60,878 bases of DNA from Candidatus Aerophobetes bacterium Ae_b3a (lineage in GTDB: Bacteria; Aerophobota; Aerophobia; Aerophobales; AE-B3A): positions 1 to 60,878 of the forward strand of contig NJBQ01000004.1 in the NCBI GenBank assembly GCA_005223095.1, read 5' to 3'. The position numbers and the translations under genes are program-made. Positions 17,691 to 25,699 of this stretch are shown piece by piece; within the stretch, counting starts at the first letter, position 1, and each line of letters opens with the position of its first letter. The notes beneath the pieces are model-generated. The model was given only the letters and a program-made list of their open reading frames with translations, did no database searches and had not been told where the DNA came from.

Positions 17691-18335
17691 ATGAAAATTA
17701 AGAGTAAAGAACTATTGGCTGTTTTTTTATTGGGTGTAGGTTTTTGTTTTTCTCCCACTCTTTGTGTAGGGAAAGGTGTAGGCGTAAGTACTCCTTTCGG
17801 TGAGATACTGCTACAGGAAGATTTCGAGGATGGAATTGCTCAAGGATTTGGAAATGAGATAGGCGACTGGAAGGTAATAGATGGCAAATATACTGCCAGA
17901 AGAGGAATCTTCAGGTTTTCCTCTATCTGTGATTTGGATTGGGCTGACTATAGTCTGGAGGCTGATTTCATCATGGCAAAAGATGGCGGTTTCTTAGTTA
18001 GAGCAAAGAATGATGACAATGGTATTATCTTGGTAGTTCGCCCTTCTCGTAATGATATCTATTGGGCTGAGATTTGTTGGACAGAAGGAAAAACAGGGGG
18101 CTGGGGAGCCGTAAGACATGAAGTAAGAGCACTGGGCTATAAGCCTGGCCAAGATCTGCATGTAAAGGTTGAAGTAATAGATGATGAGTTCAAGGCATAT
18201 GTGAACGGAGAGATAAAGACTGTCTTCAAATCTGCAGAATTTCCAGAGCCCAAAGTTGCCTTATATCTTTACCATCAATCAGGTCAGTATTGGGATAATG
18301 TGGTAGTACGTAATCTTACCAATAAATCTCGATAA
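17691..18335 (+). CDS. Exported jelly-roll (concanavalin-like) protein
   Basis: 214 residues. A signal peptide (LLAVFLLGVGFCFSPTLC) precedes a beta-sandwich: EDFEDGIAQGF, WKVIDGKYTARRG, YSLEADFIMAKDGGFLVRAK, then DEFKAYVNGE and QYWDNVVV. This order (strand-rich, DFE start, D-x-F-x-a-Y-V-NG near the end) is typical of LamG/DUF1080-like carbohydrate-binding or disaccharide-modifying domains. No catalytic residues can be assigned. AAGGAGAGACA precedes the ATG. Likely periplasmic or secreted. Confidence 0.75.
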   Translation: MKIKSKELLAVFLLGVGFCFSPTLCVGKGVGVSTPFGEILLQEDFEDGIAQGFGNEIGDWKVIDGKYTARRGIFRFSSICDLDWADYSLEADFIMAKDGGFLVRAKNDDNGIILVVRPSRNDIYWAEICWTEGKTGGWGAVRHEVRALGYKPGQDLHVKVEVIDDEFKAYVNGEIKTVFKSAEFPEPKVALYLYHQSGQYWDNVVVRNLTNKSR

Positions 18336-18378
18336 ATACGGGAGTACGTTTTCAAAGAGGTAAAACTTAGTGAACCAC

Positions 18379-18406
18379 GTCATTGCCAACGGAGTGAAGC
18401 AATCTC
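18379..18406 (+). repeat. Short dispersed repeat, GTCATTGC...GAAGCAATCTC
   Basis: Twenty-eight bases with inverted ends (GTCATTGC and GAAGCAATCTC) and the same ends as 59532-59565. This element is a known kind of palindromic intergenic repeat in many bacteria. It lies between the exported protein gene and the trpS promoter. Confidence 0.6.
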
Positions 18407-18417
18407 GCCCTAATAGG

Positions 18418-18446
18418 TTGACAAGCATGGAGATTTATTTTAGTCT
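18418..18446 (+). promoter_or_regulatory. Promoter of trpS-thrS
   Basis: TTGACA (18418-18423), 17-base spacer, TAGTCT (18441-18446), about 100 bases before trpS. The element from -35 to the ACCAGG past the -10 closely matches the one at 21538, so the two promoters share ancestry. No T-box-like leader is apparent. Confidence 0.55.
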
Positions 18447-18550
18447 TTCAATGTACCAGGCTGAAACAGGGAGTAGTATTCTTGATGAACTAGGAAACTG
18501 TTATAGTCTATCTGAAAACGAGCCTAGAGGGAGAAAGGAGTGAAGTAAGG

Positions 18551-19534
18551 ATGAAAAAACAGGTATTTTCTGGTATTCAGCCAACAGGTAATATTCATAT
18601 TGGAAACTATTTTGGCGCAATGAAGCATTGGGCAGCCTCCCAGGCTGAATTTAGCAATATTTTTTGTATTGTTGACCTGCACGCTATTACTGTTCCTCAA
18701 GACCCTCAAGTTTTAAAGGTAAAAATCCGTGAGGTAGCCGGTCTTCTCTTTGCCGCTGGCATTAACTGGCAAGAGTCTGCAGTTTTTTTACAATCTCAGG
18801 TCAGTGCTCACGCTGAATTAGCCTGGATTCTCAACTGCTTCATCCCCACAGGATGGATGAAGCGGATGACACAGTTCAAAGAAAAGTCAGAGAAGATGAA
18901 GGATGAGGTGAGTGTTGGTCTTTTTGATTATCCGGCCCTGATGGCTGCTGATATTCTACTTTATGAAGCAGACCTGGTGCCAGTTGGTGAGGACCAGAAA
19001 CAGCATGTAGAGTTTACCCGAGATATTGCACAAAGGTTTAATTCAATCTACGGGAAGACTCTTAAAGTACCAGAGCCACTAATTCCTAAAGTGGGTGCCC
19101 GTATAATGGGACTGGATGACCCCAGCAAGAAGATGAGTAAAAGTGAGGGAAAGTCAGCTCATGCGGTCAACTTACTTGATTCACCAGATATCATTCGTTC
19201 TAAAATCGGACGAGCTACTACAGATTCGCTGCGTGAAATTCGTTTTGATAAGAATCGTCCCGGAATATATAATCTCTTAGTTATCTATGAGCTTTTTACC
19301 GGTCTCGCCAGGCCAGATATAGAGAGGCACTTTCAAGGAAAGGGTTATGCAGATTTCAAAAGAGAGCTGGCCGAAGTAGTTGTTGAAGGTTTGCGTCCCC
19401 TGCAGTCTCGTTATCATGAGTTGACAGCCGATCCAAAATATATAGACTCCTTATTCATAGAGGGAGCATCTAAAGTCCGCCCAACCGCAGAGAGAACTTT
19501 GAAAAAGGTTAAAGAAAGGGTAGGGCTTGGATAA
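18551..19534 (+). CDS. trpS: Tryptophanyl-tRNA synthetase
   Basis: 327 residues, class I synthetase that charges tRNA-Trp. HIGN (residues 16-19) is the HIGH-like motif and KKMSKS at ~195 is the second nucleotide-binding motif. SGIQPTGNIHIGNYFGAM and the DLVPVGEDQKQHVE block are typical. The length is that of the bacterial type. AAAGGAG lies upstream of the ATG. It is probably cotranscribed with thrS, 40 bases downstream. Confidence 0.97.
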   Translation: MKKQVFSGIQPTGNIHIGNYFGAMKHWAASQAEFSNIFCIVDLHAITVPQDPQVLKVKIREVAGLLFAAGINWQESAVFLQSQVSAHAELAWILNCFIPTGWMKRMTQFKEKSEKMKDEVSVGLFDYPALMAADILLYEADLVPVGEDQKQHVEFTRDIAQRFNSIYGKTLKVPEPLIPKVGARIMGLDDPSKKMSKSEGKSAHAVNLLDSPDIIRSKIGRATTDSLREIRFDKNRPGIYNLLVIYELFTGLARPDIERHFQGKGYADFKRELAEVVVEGLRPLQSRYHELTADPKYIDSLFIEGASKVRPTAERTLKKVKERVGLG

Positions 19535-19574
19535 TAGATAATAAGTAAATCTGAATAGAGGAAGAGGTGTTGAT

Positions 19575-21476
19575 TTGAGAACCCTGGGTATCCACACAAA
19601 GTACTTTCGTTTCGAGAGCAAAGAGAAGGCAACCCAAGCTGCCGAATCTCTTTTATCGGAGCGACACAAGGTTAGTATTGAGCGAGAATGCCTGGTTATT
19701 TTTATCTCAGTGGAAAAAGAAGATTCGGCTTCACCGCTCTCGCTGGCGGCTCAGTTAGCTGCTGACACTTTGAAAAGGGCTAAACAGCTTAAGGTAAAGA
19801 CGGTAATCCTTTATCCCTATGTTCATCTTACTGAGAATCCCAGCACACCACGTATTGCTTTGAAAGTTCTGGATGAAGTAGATTCACGTTTGGCAGAATT
19901 ACTTGAAGTGATTCGTGCGCCATTTGGTTGGTACAAAGCGTTCGAAATGGCCTGCCTTGGACATCCGCTCTCGGAGTGGAGTGGAAGGTATTCTCCTGAT
20001 GAGAAGGAAGGAATTCCGCATAAAGAGAAGTCCAAAAGAAAACCGAGTGCTTTTACCCGTTTTATCCTCGCCGACCTGGAAGGCAATACCTTTGATGTTA
20101 CTCCAGCAAACTTCGCCGAATGTCCGATTTTTTCCTACACTCCACCTATATATAATCTGTTAAAACAGTTCGTCTCAAATGAGCTGAGGCAGGGCGTATC
20201 TTTAGAAGAGTCTCCCAGACATATCGCTTATATGCGAAGACATCAACTTGTGGATTACTGTGACGTTTCTGAAAAAGGACATTACAAGTGGTATCCTAAA
20301 GGAGTACTGATCCAGAAGCTGATTCTTGACTATGCTTCAGAGTTGGCTCAGGAATGGGGAGCTTTTGAGATGAAGAATCCTCTGCTGATTCGGGGAGACC
20401 ACAATGTTGTGGGCGAATTGATGGGAGAATTCCATGAACGGGATTACGAGGTAGATGGAGGCAGAGGTATCTGTTATCTCCGTTATGCTTCCGACCCGGG
20501 GGCTTTTCCTTTCATGCAGAATGTCCGCTTCACCTATAAGCAGACACCTTTAAGAGTGTATGAGGAGACTACCTGCTTTCGTAATGAACAGGAAGGAGAG
20601 GTAAGTGGCCTTAAACGAGTGAGGAATTTTATAATGACAGATATGCACGCAGCTTGCTCCAATCTGCCCGAGGCACATAAGGAATTTGAGGCTTTATGTC
20701 TTAAGTTCGCAGACCTGATGAATGACATCATTGCTGAAGAGCGTTGGGTACTCGGTTGGGAAGGCACTATAGATTTCTTTGAAGAAAATAAAGAGTGGCT
20801 TATCAGTATTGGGAAAAAGATGGGAGTTCCGGCATTTTTCAAACTTATGCCAGAGATGAGCCATTATTATGTAATCAAGAACGAATATCAATTTATTGCT
20901 GAGGATAAATCCAATATTCAAGTGAGCACTGTGCAGTGGGATGTAAAAGACGGTGAGAGATTCAATATTGCTTATATTGATGAGCAAGACCAAAAGAGAC
21001 CCTGTCCTGTTATTATTCACGCTTCCAGTTTTGGAAGCATCGAGAGGACTCTCTGTGCCATTTTAGAGAATATTGCTCTTGATGAAACAAAGGGCGTTCC
21101 TCCCATGTTCCCTGGCTGGCTGGCTCCTACCCAGGTGAGAATAATTCCTGTTTCCGATACTTACCTTCCATTTGCCATAGATATCTGCGATAGAATTTCC
21201 GGTCAGAGTATTCGCGCAGACATAGACGACCGCGATGATACTGTTGGTAAAAAGATTCGTAATGGAGAGAAGGAGTGGATTCCCTATCTTCTTGTTGTGG
21301 GAGAAAAGGAGAAAACCTCTGGTCAACTCACTGTGAGGTCACGAGAGGATAGAAGTCAAAAAGAGATGGCAGTTGATGATTTCATAGAGATGGTTTCAAA
21401 GAAGACAAGAGGGATGCCTTTTCGACCATTACCATTACCCAGGCTAGTCAGTAAAGCGCCTCTCTTTTATGGATGA
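19575..21476 (+). CDS. thrS: Threonyl-tRNA synthetase, archaeal type
   Basis: 633 residues. The N-terminal ~140 residues (RTLGIHTKYFRF ... PYVHLTENPSTPRIALKVLD, RAPFGWYKAFE) are the D-aminoacyl-tRNA-deacylase-like editing domain that marks archaeal ThrRS, in place of the bacterial TGS/editing pair. The class II core follows, with motif 2 in TTCFRNEQEGEVSGLKRVRN, and the anticodon domain starts near PPMFPGWLAPTQVRIIPVSD. It charges tRNA-Thr and probably clears serine mischarging. The start is TTG at 19575 (MRTLG), with AGAGG upstream. Finding an archaeal-type enzyme in a bacterium suggests transfer. Confidence 0.9.
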   Translation: MRTLGIHTKYFRFESKEKATQAAESLLSERHKVSIERECLVIFISVEKEDSASPLSLAAQLAADTLKRAKQLKVKTVILYPYVHLTENPSTPRIALKVLDEVDSRLAELLEVIRAPFGWYKAFEMACLGHPLSEWSGRYSPDEKEGIPHKEKSKRKPSAFTRFILADLEGNTFDVTPANFAECPIFSYTPPIYNLLKQFVSNELRQGVSLEESPRHIAYMRRHQLVDYCDVSEKGHYKWYPKGVLIQKLILDYASELAQEWGAFEMKNPLLIRGDHNVVGELMGEFHERDYEVDGGRGICYLRYASDPGAFPFMQNVRFTYKQTPLRVYEETTCFRNEQEGEVSGLKRVRNFIMTDMHAACSNLPEAHKEFEALCLKFADLMNDIIAEERWVLGWEGTIDFFEENKEWLISIGKKMGVPAFFKLMPEMSHYYVIKNEYQFIAEDKSNIQVSTVQWDVKDGERFNIAYIDEQDQKRPCPVIIHASSFGSIERTLCAILENIALDETKGVPPMFPGWLAPTQVRIIPVSDTYLPFAIDICDRISGQSIRADIDDRDDTVGKKIRNGEKEWIPYLLVVGEKEKTSGQLTVRSREDRSQKEMAVDDFIEMVSKKTRGMPFRPLPLPRLVSKAPLFYG

Positions 21477-21537
21477 ACTGACGCTTTGGAATAGCCTAAC
21501 CAGACCGACGGCTCACCTTATCCTAAGCTCCGCATAG

Positions 21538-21566
21538 TTGACAACCATTGAAATTTATCTTAATCT
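21538..21566 (+). promoter_or_regulatory. Promoter of the MNT/HEPN pair
   Basis: TTGACA (21538-21543), 17-base spacer, TAATCT (21561-21566). From -35 through the CTTTCAA and CCAGG after the -10 it matches the trpS promoter closely. Confidence 0.55.
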
Positions 21567-21653
21567 TTCAACAACCAGGAAGATTATCATACAATGATCT
21601 TCTGAATCTCTAGAAAAATTTTCTATGTCTATCTCAAGGTGAGTTTATGAGTT

Positions 21654-21962
21654 ATGAGGAGTAAAACAACAATGAAAAAGGAAGTTTTTGAGACAGAATT
21701 AAAGAAGATTGTTAGTATTAGCAAGGAGTTTGGGGCAAAAAAAGTACTATTATTCGGTTCATGTCTCGAGGATATTGAATCTGCTCAGGATATTGATATA
21801 GCAATCGGTGGCATTAAACCCAAAGAGTTTTTTAAATATTATGGTAAAGTGTCCATGGTAGTTGATGATGAGGTTGATATAGTCGATTTGGATGATGTAA
21901 GAGAACATTTTTATAAAAGAATTTTGTCTAAAGGAAAAGTCATATATGAAAGAGGAGTATAA
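21654..21962 (+). CDS. MNT-type nucleotidyltransferase (antitoxin-like)
   Basis: 102 residues, minimal nucleotidyltransferase fold. VLLFGS followed by DIDIAI gives the GSxxx...DxD active site, and VDIVDLDD supplies the third acidic residue. In MNT-HEPN modules this protein inactivates the HEPN toxin, in studied cases by AMPylation. The ATG at 21672 (MKKEV) is an alternative start. It overlaps the next gene by 17 bases, which supports tight coupling. Confidence 0.85.
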   Translation: MRSKTTMKKEVFETELKKIVSISKEFGAKKVLLFGSCLEDIESAQDIDIAIGGIKPKEFFKYYGKVSMVVDDEVDIVDLDDVREHFYKRILSKGKVIYERGV

Positions 21963-22407
21963 GGAATTAAAAGAGGACGTGTTAGATGAGGAAAGAGCTA
22001 TAGAAGAAACCTTAGTAAGACTCTATAAGGTTAGAAATAAGTTCGGTCTCCAAATAAAAGATTTTTCTATAGAACCAGCAATGGGGACTTATTTGATGAA
22101 TTTTTATAATGGGATAGAGAATATTTTAAAGCGTGTAGGCAAAAAGTATTACTCAACTACGCCTGAAGGAAGGAGTTGGCATAAGGAACTTCTGATTTTG
22201 TCATTTAGTCCACCGGAAGGAAAGGCTGCAATATTTAATCAAAATATAGTAGAGAGATTACATTCTTACCGAAACTTTAGGCATCGATTTATAAGTGGAT
22301 ATGGTTTTCAGCTAAAAGGTGAAAAGATGCTAGAGTTAATAGATAATATCGAGTCATTATGGAATGATACAAAGAAGGCTATTTCAGATTTTTGGGATAA
22401 ATTATAA
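21946..22407 (+). CDS. HEPN-domain protein (HepT-like toxin)
   Basis: 153 residues, all-helical. HSYRNFRHRFISGYG at ~108-122 fits the conserved FRH...Y core of HepT-like HEPN proteins, which are usually RNases of toxin-antitoxin modules. It directly follows and overlaps the MNT gene. In families of this kind the MNT partner neutralises the toxin. Whether this member is active cannot be told from sequence. Confidence 0.8.
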   Translation: MKEEYKELKEDVLDEERAIEETLVRLYKVRNKFGLQIKDFSIEPAMGTYLMNFYNGIENILKRVGKKYYSTTPEGRSWHKELLILSFSPPEGKAAIFNQNIVERLHSYRNFRHRFISGYGFQLKGEKMLELIDNIESLWNDTKKAISDFWDKL

Positions 22408-22510
22408 CCTTTATTTTTCAAGTTCACCAGCCAATAAGCTTAAGTAGATATTGGATATGCTTTCAAAAATCTTCACCGTACTACCTCAGACTTTTTCAGG
22501 CCATGATGGA

Positions 22511-22539
22511 TTGACAATCACAGAATTCTATCCTAACTT
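22511..22539 (+). promoter_or_regulatory. Possible promoter of the methyltransferase gene
   Basis: TTGACA (22511-22516), 17-base spacer, TAACTT (22534-22539), followed by CCAGG as in the two promoters upstream. The -10 is weak. Confidence 0.4.
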
Positions 22540-22647
22540 ATGCCCAGGGATTGCTATCGAGAGTTATTGGTCGCAAGTGCGGATGTAATTTGTTATACAT
22601 CATGTTTAGGTAGTGACCTTTGCTATTTCTTACTTAGAGGTAAACTC

Positions 22648-23505
22648 ATGAAGATCGATTTCGGCCGAGAAAAACAATGGTGGGATGCCAAAGCTCCAAA
22701 GGAAGAGCAATGTCTAGCTGATGAAGCCATAAATAGAGCTCTTAGGTGGCGCGAGATCGAACGGCACCTGAAAGAAGTGGAAACCATTCTGGATGTTGGT
22801 GCTGGTACAGGTGCTTTTTCAATTCTTCTTGCGCAACGCGGCTATTCAGTTACTCACCTGGATTTTTCTCCGGTCATGTTGGAAATTGCACGCCAAAAGG
22901 CTCAAAATGTAAAGAACATCCGTTTCATTGAAGGAAATGCGGTAGATCTGTCACAGTTTCTAGATCGTTCTTTTGATCTGGTTTTAAACATGGACGGTGC
23001 TATTTCCTTCTGTGGCTCTGAGGCAAAACGAGCCATCCTTGAGAGTTGCCGGGTTACCAAGAAAAAACTGATTATCACTGTTTCCCATAGAGCCTGGATG
23101 GTTTCCTGTTGGGTAATTGCAAGCTTGGAGGCAGCAGGGCGTTTCCTCCCAGCCGTCTATGCAATGTTAGACAGTGGTGAGTGGCACCAAGAGCAGTTCC
23201 CCCAGAATACTAATCTGACTAAAGGACTAACACAAGATTACTTTGGACCCTTCAAAGCATTTTTACCCAATGAGTTAAGAAAAACGCTATAGCACGCCGA
23301 TATGAGAATTATACGAATTGGTGGTCTTGGCTCCCTAACTAACCTATGTGGGAGAGAAGCGCTTGAGCAGGTACTAGGAAATAAGGCCCTCTTTCAGAGA
23401 TTCCTTGATCTCTGCGAGCATTTCGACAAAGAGATATTACCGGAGGGTCCCGGGACAAAACAAAGAGCGGGTCTGATTGCCGTAGCAGAACGAATAGAGA
23501 GTTAA
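22648..23505 (+). pseudogene. SAM-dependent methyltransferase split by an in-frame TAG
   Basis: A class I methyltransferase of ~285 codons. ILDVGAGTGAFSILLAQRG is motif I, VTHLDFS motif II and DLVLNMDGAISF motif IV. ATG at 22648 has AGAGG upstream (7-nt spacer) and is preferred over the earlier one at 22540. TAG at 23290-23292 stops the frame after LRKTL, but the same frame continues HADMRIIRIGGLGSLTNLCG ... GPGTKQRAGLIAVAERIES to 23505. This is the natural C-terminus of such methyltransferases. A single GAG-to-TAG change would explain it. Either a nonsense mutation or read-through. Target unknown. Confidence 0.8.
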
Positions 23506-23596
23506 TGAACAAAAGGAGTTTTCACGCAGTCTGACGTTAGGTGGCATTCTAAAATACTTTGCCAGCAGTGGGTGGTTTCTTTGTAGATAATCAAAT

Positions 23597-24403
23597 ATGA
23601 CGATTAGGGGTGAAGAATTGGAGATTATTGCAGATATGCACGTTCATTCGAAATTTTCCGTTGATGGCAAAGATAATCTGATGGCTATGTGTCAAGCAGC
23701 AATTGAAAAAGGTGTAAAATATATCTGTTTTACAGAGCATTTTGATATGAATCCAAAAGATCGCGGATACGGTTATTTTAATTTTGAGAAATTTTCAGAG
23801 GCAATAGATTCAGCAAAAAATAAGTTCGGAGACAGTTTATATATCCTGAAGGGATTAGAGTTTAGCGAGCCCCATTTACATCCAGAAGAATTTGAAGAAA
23901 TGGTAAGAAAAGACTTTGATGTAATGATTGGCTCAGTTCATTGGCTAGGGGGATTTATTGTAGGTCAAAAAGAACTTGAGGAAAAATTTACGAAAGAAGA
24001 GATTTTCAAGAAGTACTACAGGGAAGTTTTGAGAGCAACAAAATTCGGTGGGTTTGATATTCTAGCGCATCTGGACTTTCCCAAACGATACTTAAAACAA
24101 TCATATAATGAGTGGAATTTAGTAGATGAAATCTTGAGTGAACTAACTAAATCTGATATTGCCTTAGAAATTAATACTTCACCATTAAGAAAGGGATTGA
24201 ATGAATGCTCTCCTGATAAAGAACTGCTGGAAAGATACATAAAACATAAGGGAAGTAGAGTGTCTATTGGTTCAGATGCTCATTCTTCTCTGGATATAGG
24301 AGAGGGTTTTGCATATGCAGAAGATTTAACAAAAAGGAATAATAAGATAAAGGTAGGGATATTCCAGCAGCGAAAGTTTGTTTCAATTGATGAGGAAAGA
24401 TAG
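23597..24403 (+). CDS. PHP-domain phosphoesterase (histidinol-phosphatase-like)
   Basis: 268 residues, polymerase-and-histidinol-phosphatase fold. Metal ligands are visible as DMHVHSKFSVDG, the TEHFD motif, GLEFSEPHLH, AHLDFP and GSDAHSS. It resembles HisK-type histidinol phosphatases (final phosphate step of histidine synthesis), but no other his genes are present, so the substrate is open. The start is uncertain: ATG at 23597 has no clear binding site, while TTG at 23618 has AGGGGTGA just upstream. It ends directly at the start of the DUF3795 gene. Confidence 0.8.
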   Translation: MTIRGEELEIIADMHVHSKFSVDGKDNLMAMCQAAIEKGVKYICFTEHFDMNPKDRGYGYFNFEKFSEAIDSAKNKFGDSLYILKGLEFSEPHLHPEEFEEMVRKDFDVMIGSVHWLGGFIVGQKELEEKFTKEEIFKKYYREVLRATKFGGFDILAHLDFPKRYLKQSYNEWNLVDEILSELTKSDIALEINTSPLRKGLNECSPDKELLERYIKHKGSRVSIGSDAHSSLDIGEGFAYAEDLTKRNNKIKVGIFQQRKFVSIDEER

Positions 24404-24748
24404 ATGGATAAGATGATTGCTTTTTGCGGAATAGTCTGTACTGAGTGTGAAGCATTTCTGGCTACCCAAAAAGATGACGATAATGAAAGAAGGAAAGTTG
24501 CTGAGCTGTGGTGCAAGGAATTCAAGGCAGAGATTAAGCCAGAAGATATTAACTGCGACGGCTGTTTGTCAGAGAATGGACGGCTTTTTGATCACTGTAA
24601 AGTTTGTGAAATAAGGCAGTGTGCTCAGGAGAAAGACATCAAGAATTGTGCTTATTGTGATGATTATGCTTGCGAAAAGTTAAACAAATTCTTTGATGAA
24701 GCGTCTGAGGCAAAGATTACCCTTGAAGAAATCAGAAAAAGCTTTTAG
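24404..24748 (+). CDS. DUF3795 cysteine-rich protein
   Basis: 114 residues with the DUF3795 signature: CGIVCTECEAFLAT, CDGCLSENGRLFDHCKVCEIRQC, NCAYCDDYACEKL. About twelve cysteines in spaced pairs point to bound zinc or iron-sulfur. The family has no known role. It starts on the base after the PHP stop codon, so the two are translationally coupled. Confidence 0.85.
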   Translation: MDKMIAFCGIVCTECEAFLATQKDDDNERRKVAELWCKEFKAEIKPEDINCDGCLSENGRLFDHCKVCEIRQCAQEKDIKNCAYCDDYACEKLNKFFDEASEAKITLEEIRKSF

Positions 24749-24855
24749 GTTCGTCAAATAATGAGTTAGCCCTGCATAAATTAGTATGTTTAATTTTAAT
24801 TTGATTATTTTCTATTCTAAAAGGAAAATCTTTTTAAAGTTTAATGTTAAGATAT

Positions 24856-24893
24856 TTGAGGGGGAAAACATTCCCCCTCAACGGCCTTCGGCC
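24856..24893. other. Strong hairpin pair after DUF3795
   Basis: 24856-24881 is TTGAGGGGGAA, a 4-base loop, then the exact complement: an 11-bp perfect stem. A second small hairpin (GGCCTTCGGCC, 24883-24893) follows directly. There is no T-run, so it is more likely an mRNA end-stabilising structure or a REP-like repeat than a rho-independent terminator. The rest of 24749-24943 shows nothing. Confidence 0.55.
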
Positions 24894-24943
24894 TGCTCCC
24901 CCTGTTAAGCCAAGAAATTATTGAAATTCGGATACTACAATCT

Positions 24944-25438
24944 ATGGCTAAAGTAGAGCTAAGACCCCAAAGGGTTTCAGATGCAAAAAGATTTTATCAA
25001 ATAATAAAAAATCCAAACTTTGAGTTTATGCGTATTCCTTTAGATAGCATCAAGGATGAAATCAAATTCTTGAAGCAAAATGCTTCAAGGAGGCGTAAGA
25101 ATTTTGCATACAACTACACAATCCTCTGCGATGGTGAAATTGTTGGTGGTTGTGGAATTAAGATTGACCAACATAGAACTTTCAATGGCGAAATATCGTA
25201 CTTCATTGACCAGGCATATTGGGGAAAAGGAATTGCAGCTCAAGCAGTTGAGAAACTAGAAAAAATTGGGTTCGATCAATTAAAGCTAAGGAGAATTGAA
25301 ATTATTATGAATGTTCACCATAAGGCAAGCGAAAAGGTCGCCATCAAATGCGGCTACAAGAAAGAAGGTGTTATGAAAAAAGCTATAAAAACTGGCAAAA
25401 GTTATTATGACGCTTTCTTATATGCAAAAGTGAAATAG
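24944..25438 (+). CDS. GNAT-family N-acetyltransferase
   Basis: 164 residues, GNAT fold of the RimJ/RimL kind. GGCGIKIDQHRTFNGEISYF is the central strand pair, YWGKGIAAQAVEKLEKIGFD gives the acetyl-CoA P-loop (GKGIA), and RRIEIIMNVHHKASEKVAIKCGYKKEG is the conserved C-terminal strand-helix. It acetylates an amine, often a ribosomal protein N-terminus or a small molecule; the substrate is unknown. No clear ribosome binding site. Confidence 0.85.
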   Translation: MAKVELRPQRVSDAKRFYQIIKNPNFEFMRIPLDSIKDEIKFLKQNASRRRKNFAYNYTILCDGEIVGGCGIKIDQHRTFNGEISYFIDQAYWGKGIAAQAVEKLEKIGFDQLKLRRIEIIMNVHHKASEKVAIKCGYKKEGVMKKAIKTGKSYYDAFLYAKVK

Positions 25439-25462
25439 CACCCCAAGTTTATCCCACCTGGT

Positions 25463-25491
25463 TTGACATTCCTTAGTTTCCAGTCTATAAT
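25463..25491 (+). promoter_or_regulatory. Consensus sigma-70 promoter upstream of rnfC
   Basis: TTGACA (25463-25468), 17-base spacer, TATAAT (25486-25491): a perfect consensus with ideal spacing. The next start codon (rnfC, 25700) is about 200 bases downstream. The leader has no gene but contains a comM tail remnant. It may drive rnfC or a small RNA. Confidence 0.7.
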
Positions 25492-25634
25492 CGTGTCATG
25501 GGTGATATAAACTAATCATGTAGGCTCTTTTTTTGCCTGCAGTTCCAACACTATTCGTCTCTTTCTCGACTCGTCCCATAAGATTTCTTTAGTTCTTAGA
25601 ATAGGGTCGCTCAGTCAGTAAGTGTTAGATTAAG

Positions 25635-25682
25635 AGTTCTTAAGGTTCGCAGGTATCTGGATAGGGATATCTGGAGAAGGTA
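25635..25682 (+). pseudogene. comM remnant: last codons only
   Basis: GAGTTCTTAAGGTTCGC is followed by a stretch giving YLDRDIWRR and TAA, which matches the final residues of ComM (YLDRDLWRR). The two parts match intact positions 15020-15036 and 15106-15139, with about 70 bases missing between them. It lies 18 bases upstream of rnfC. Confidence 0.65.
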
Positions 25683-25699
25683 AAGAGGGAAAGGGAAAG

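Noticed and set aside
17467-17691. A 74-codon minus-strand frame between the acyltransferase and the exported protein
   Set aside because: It starts at a TTG inside the ribosome binding site of the plus-strand gene and shows no family pattern.
18447-18550. T-box leader before trpS
   Set aside because: No T-box sequence or specifier stem could be seen in the ~100-base leader.
23290-23292. TAG read as pyrrolysine
   Set aside because: The site is in an ordinary class I methyltransferase, not a methylamine methyltransferase, and TAG is a normal stop elsewhere in the window. A nonsense mutation is simpler.
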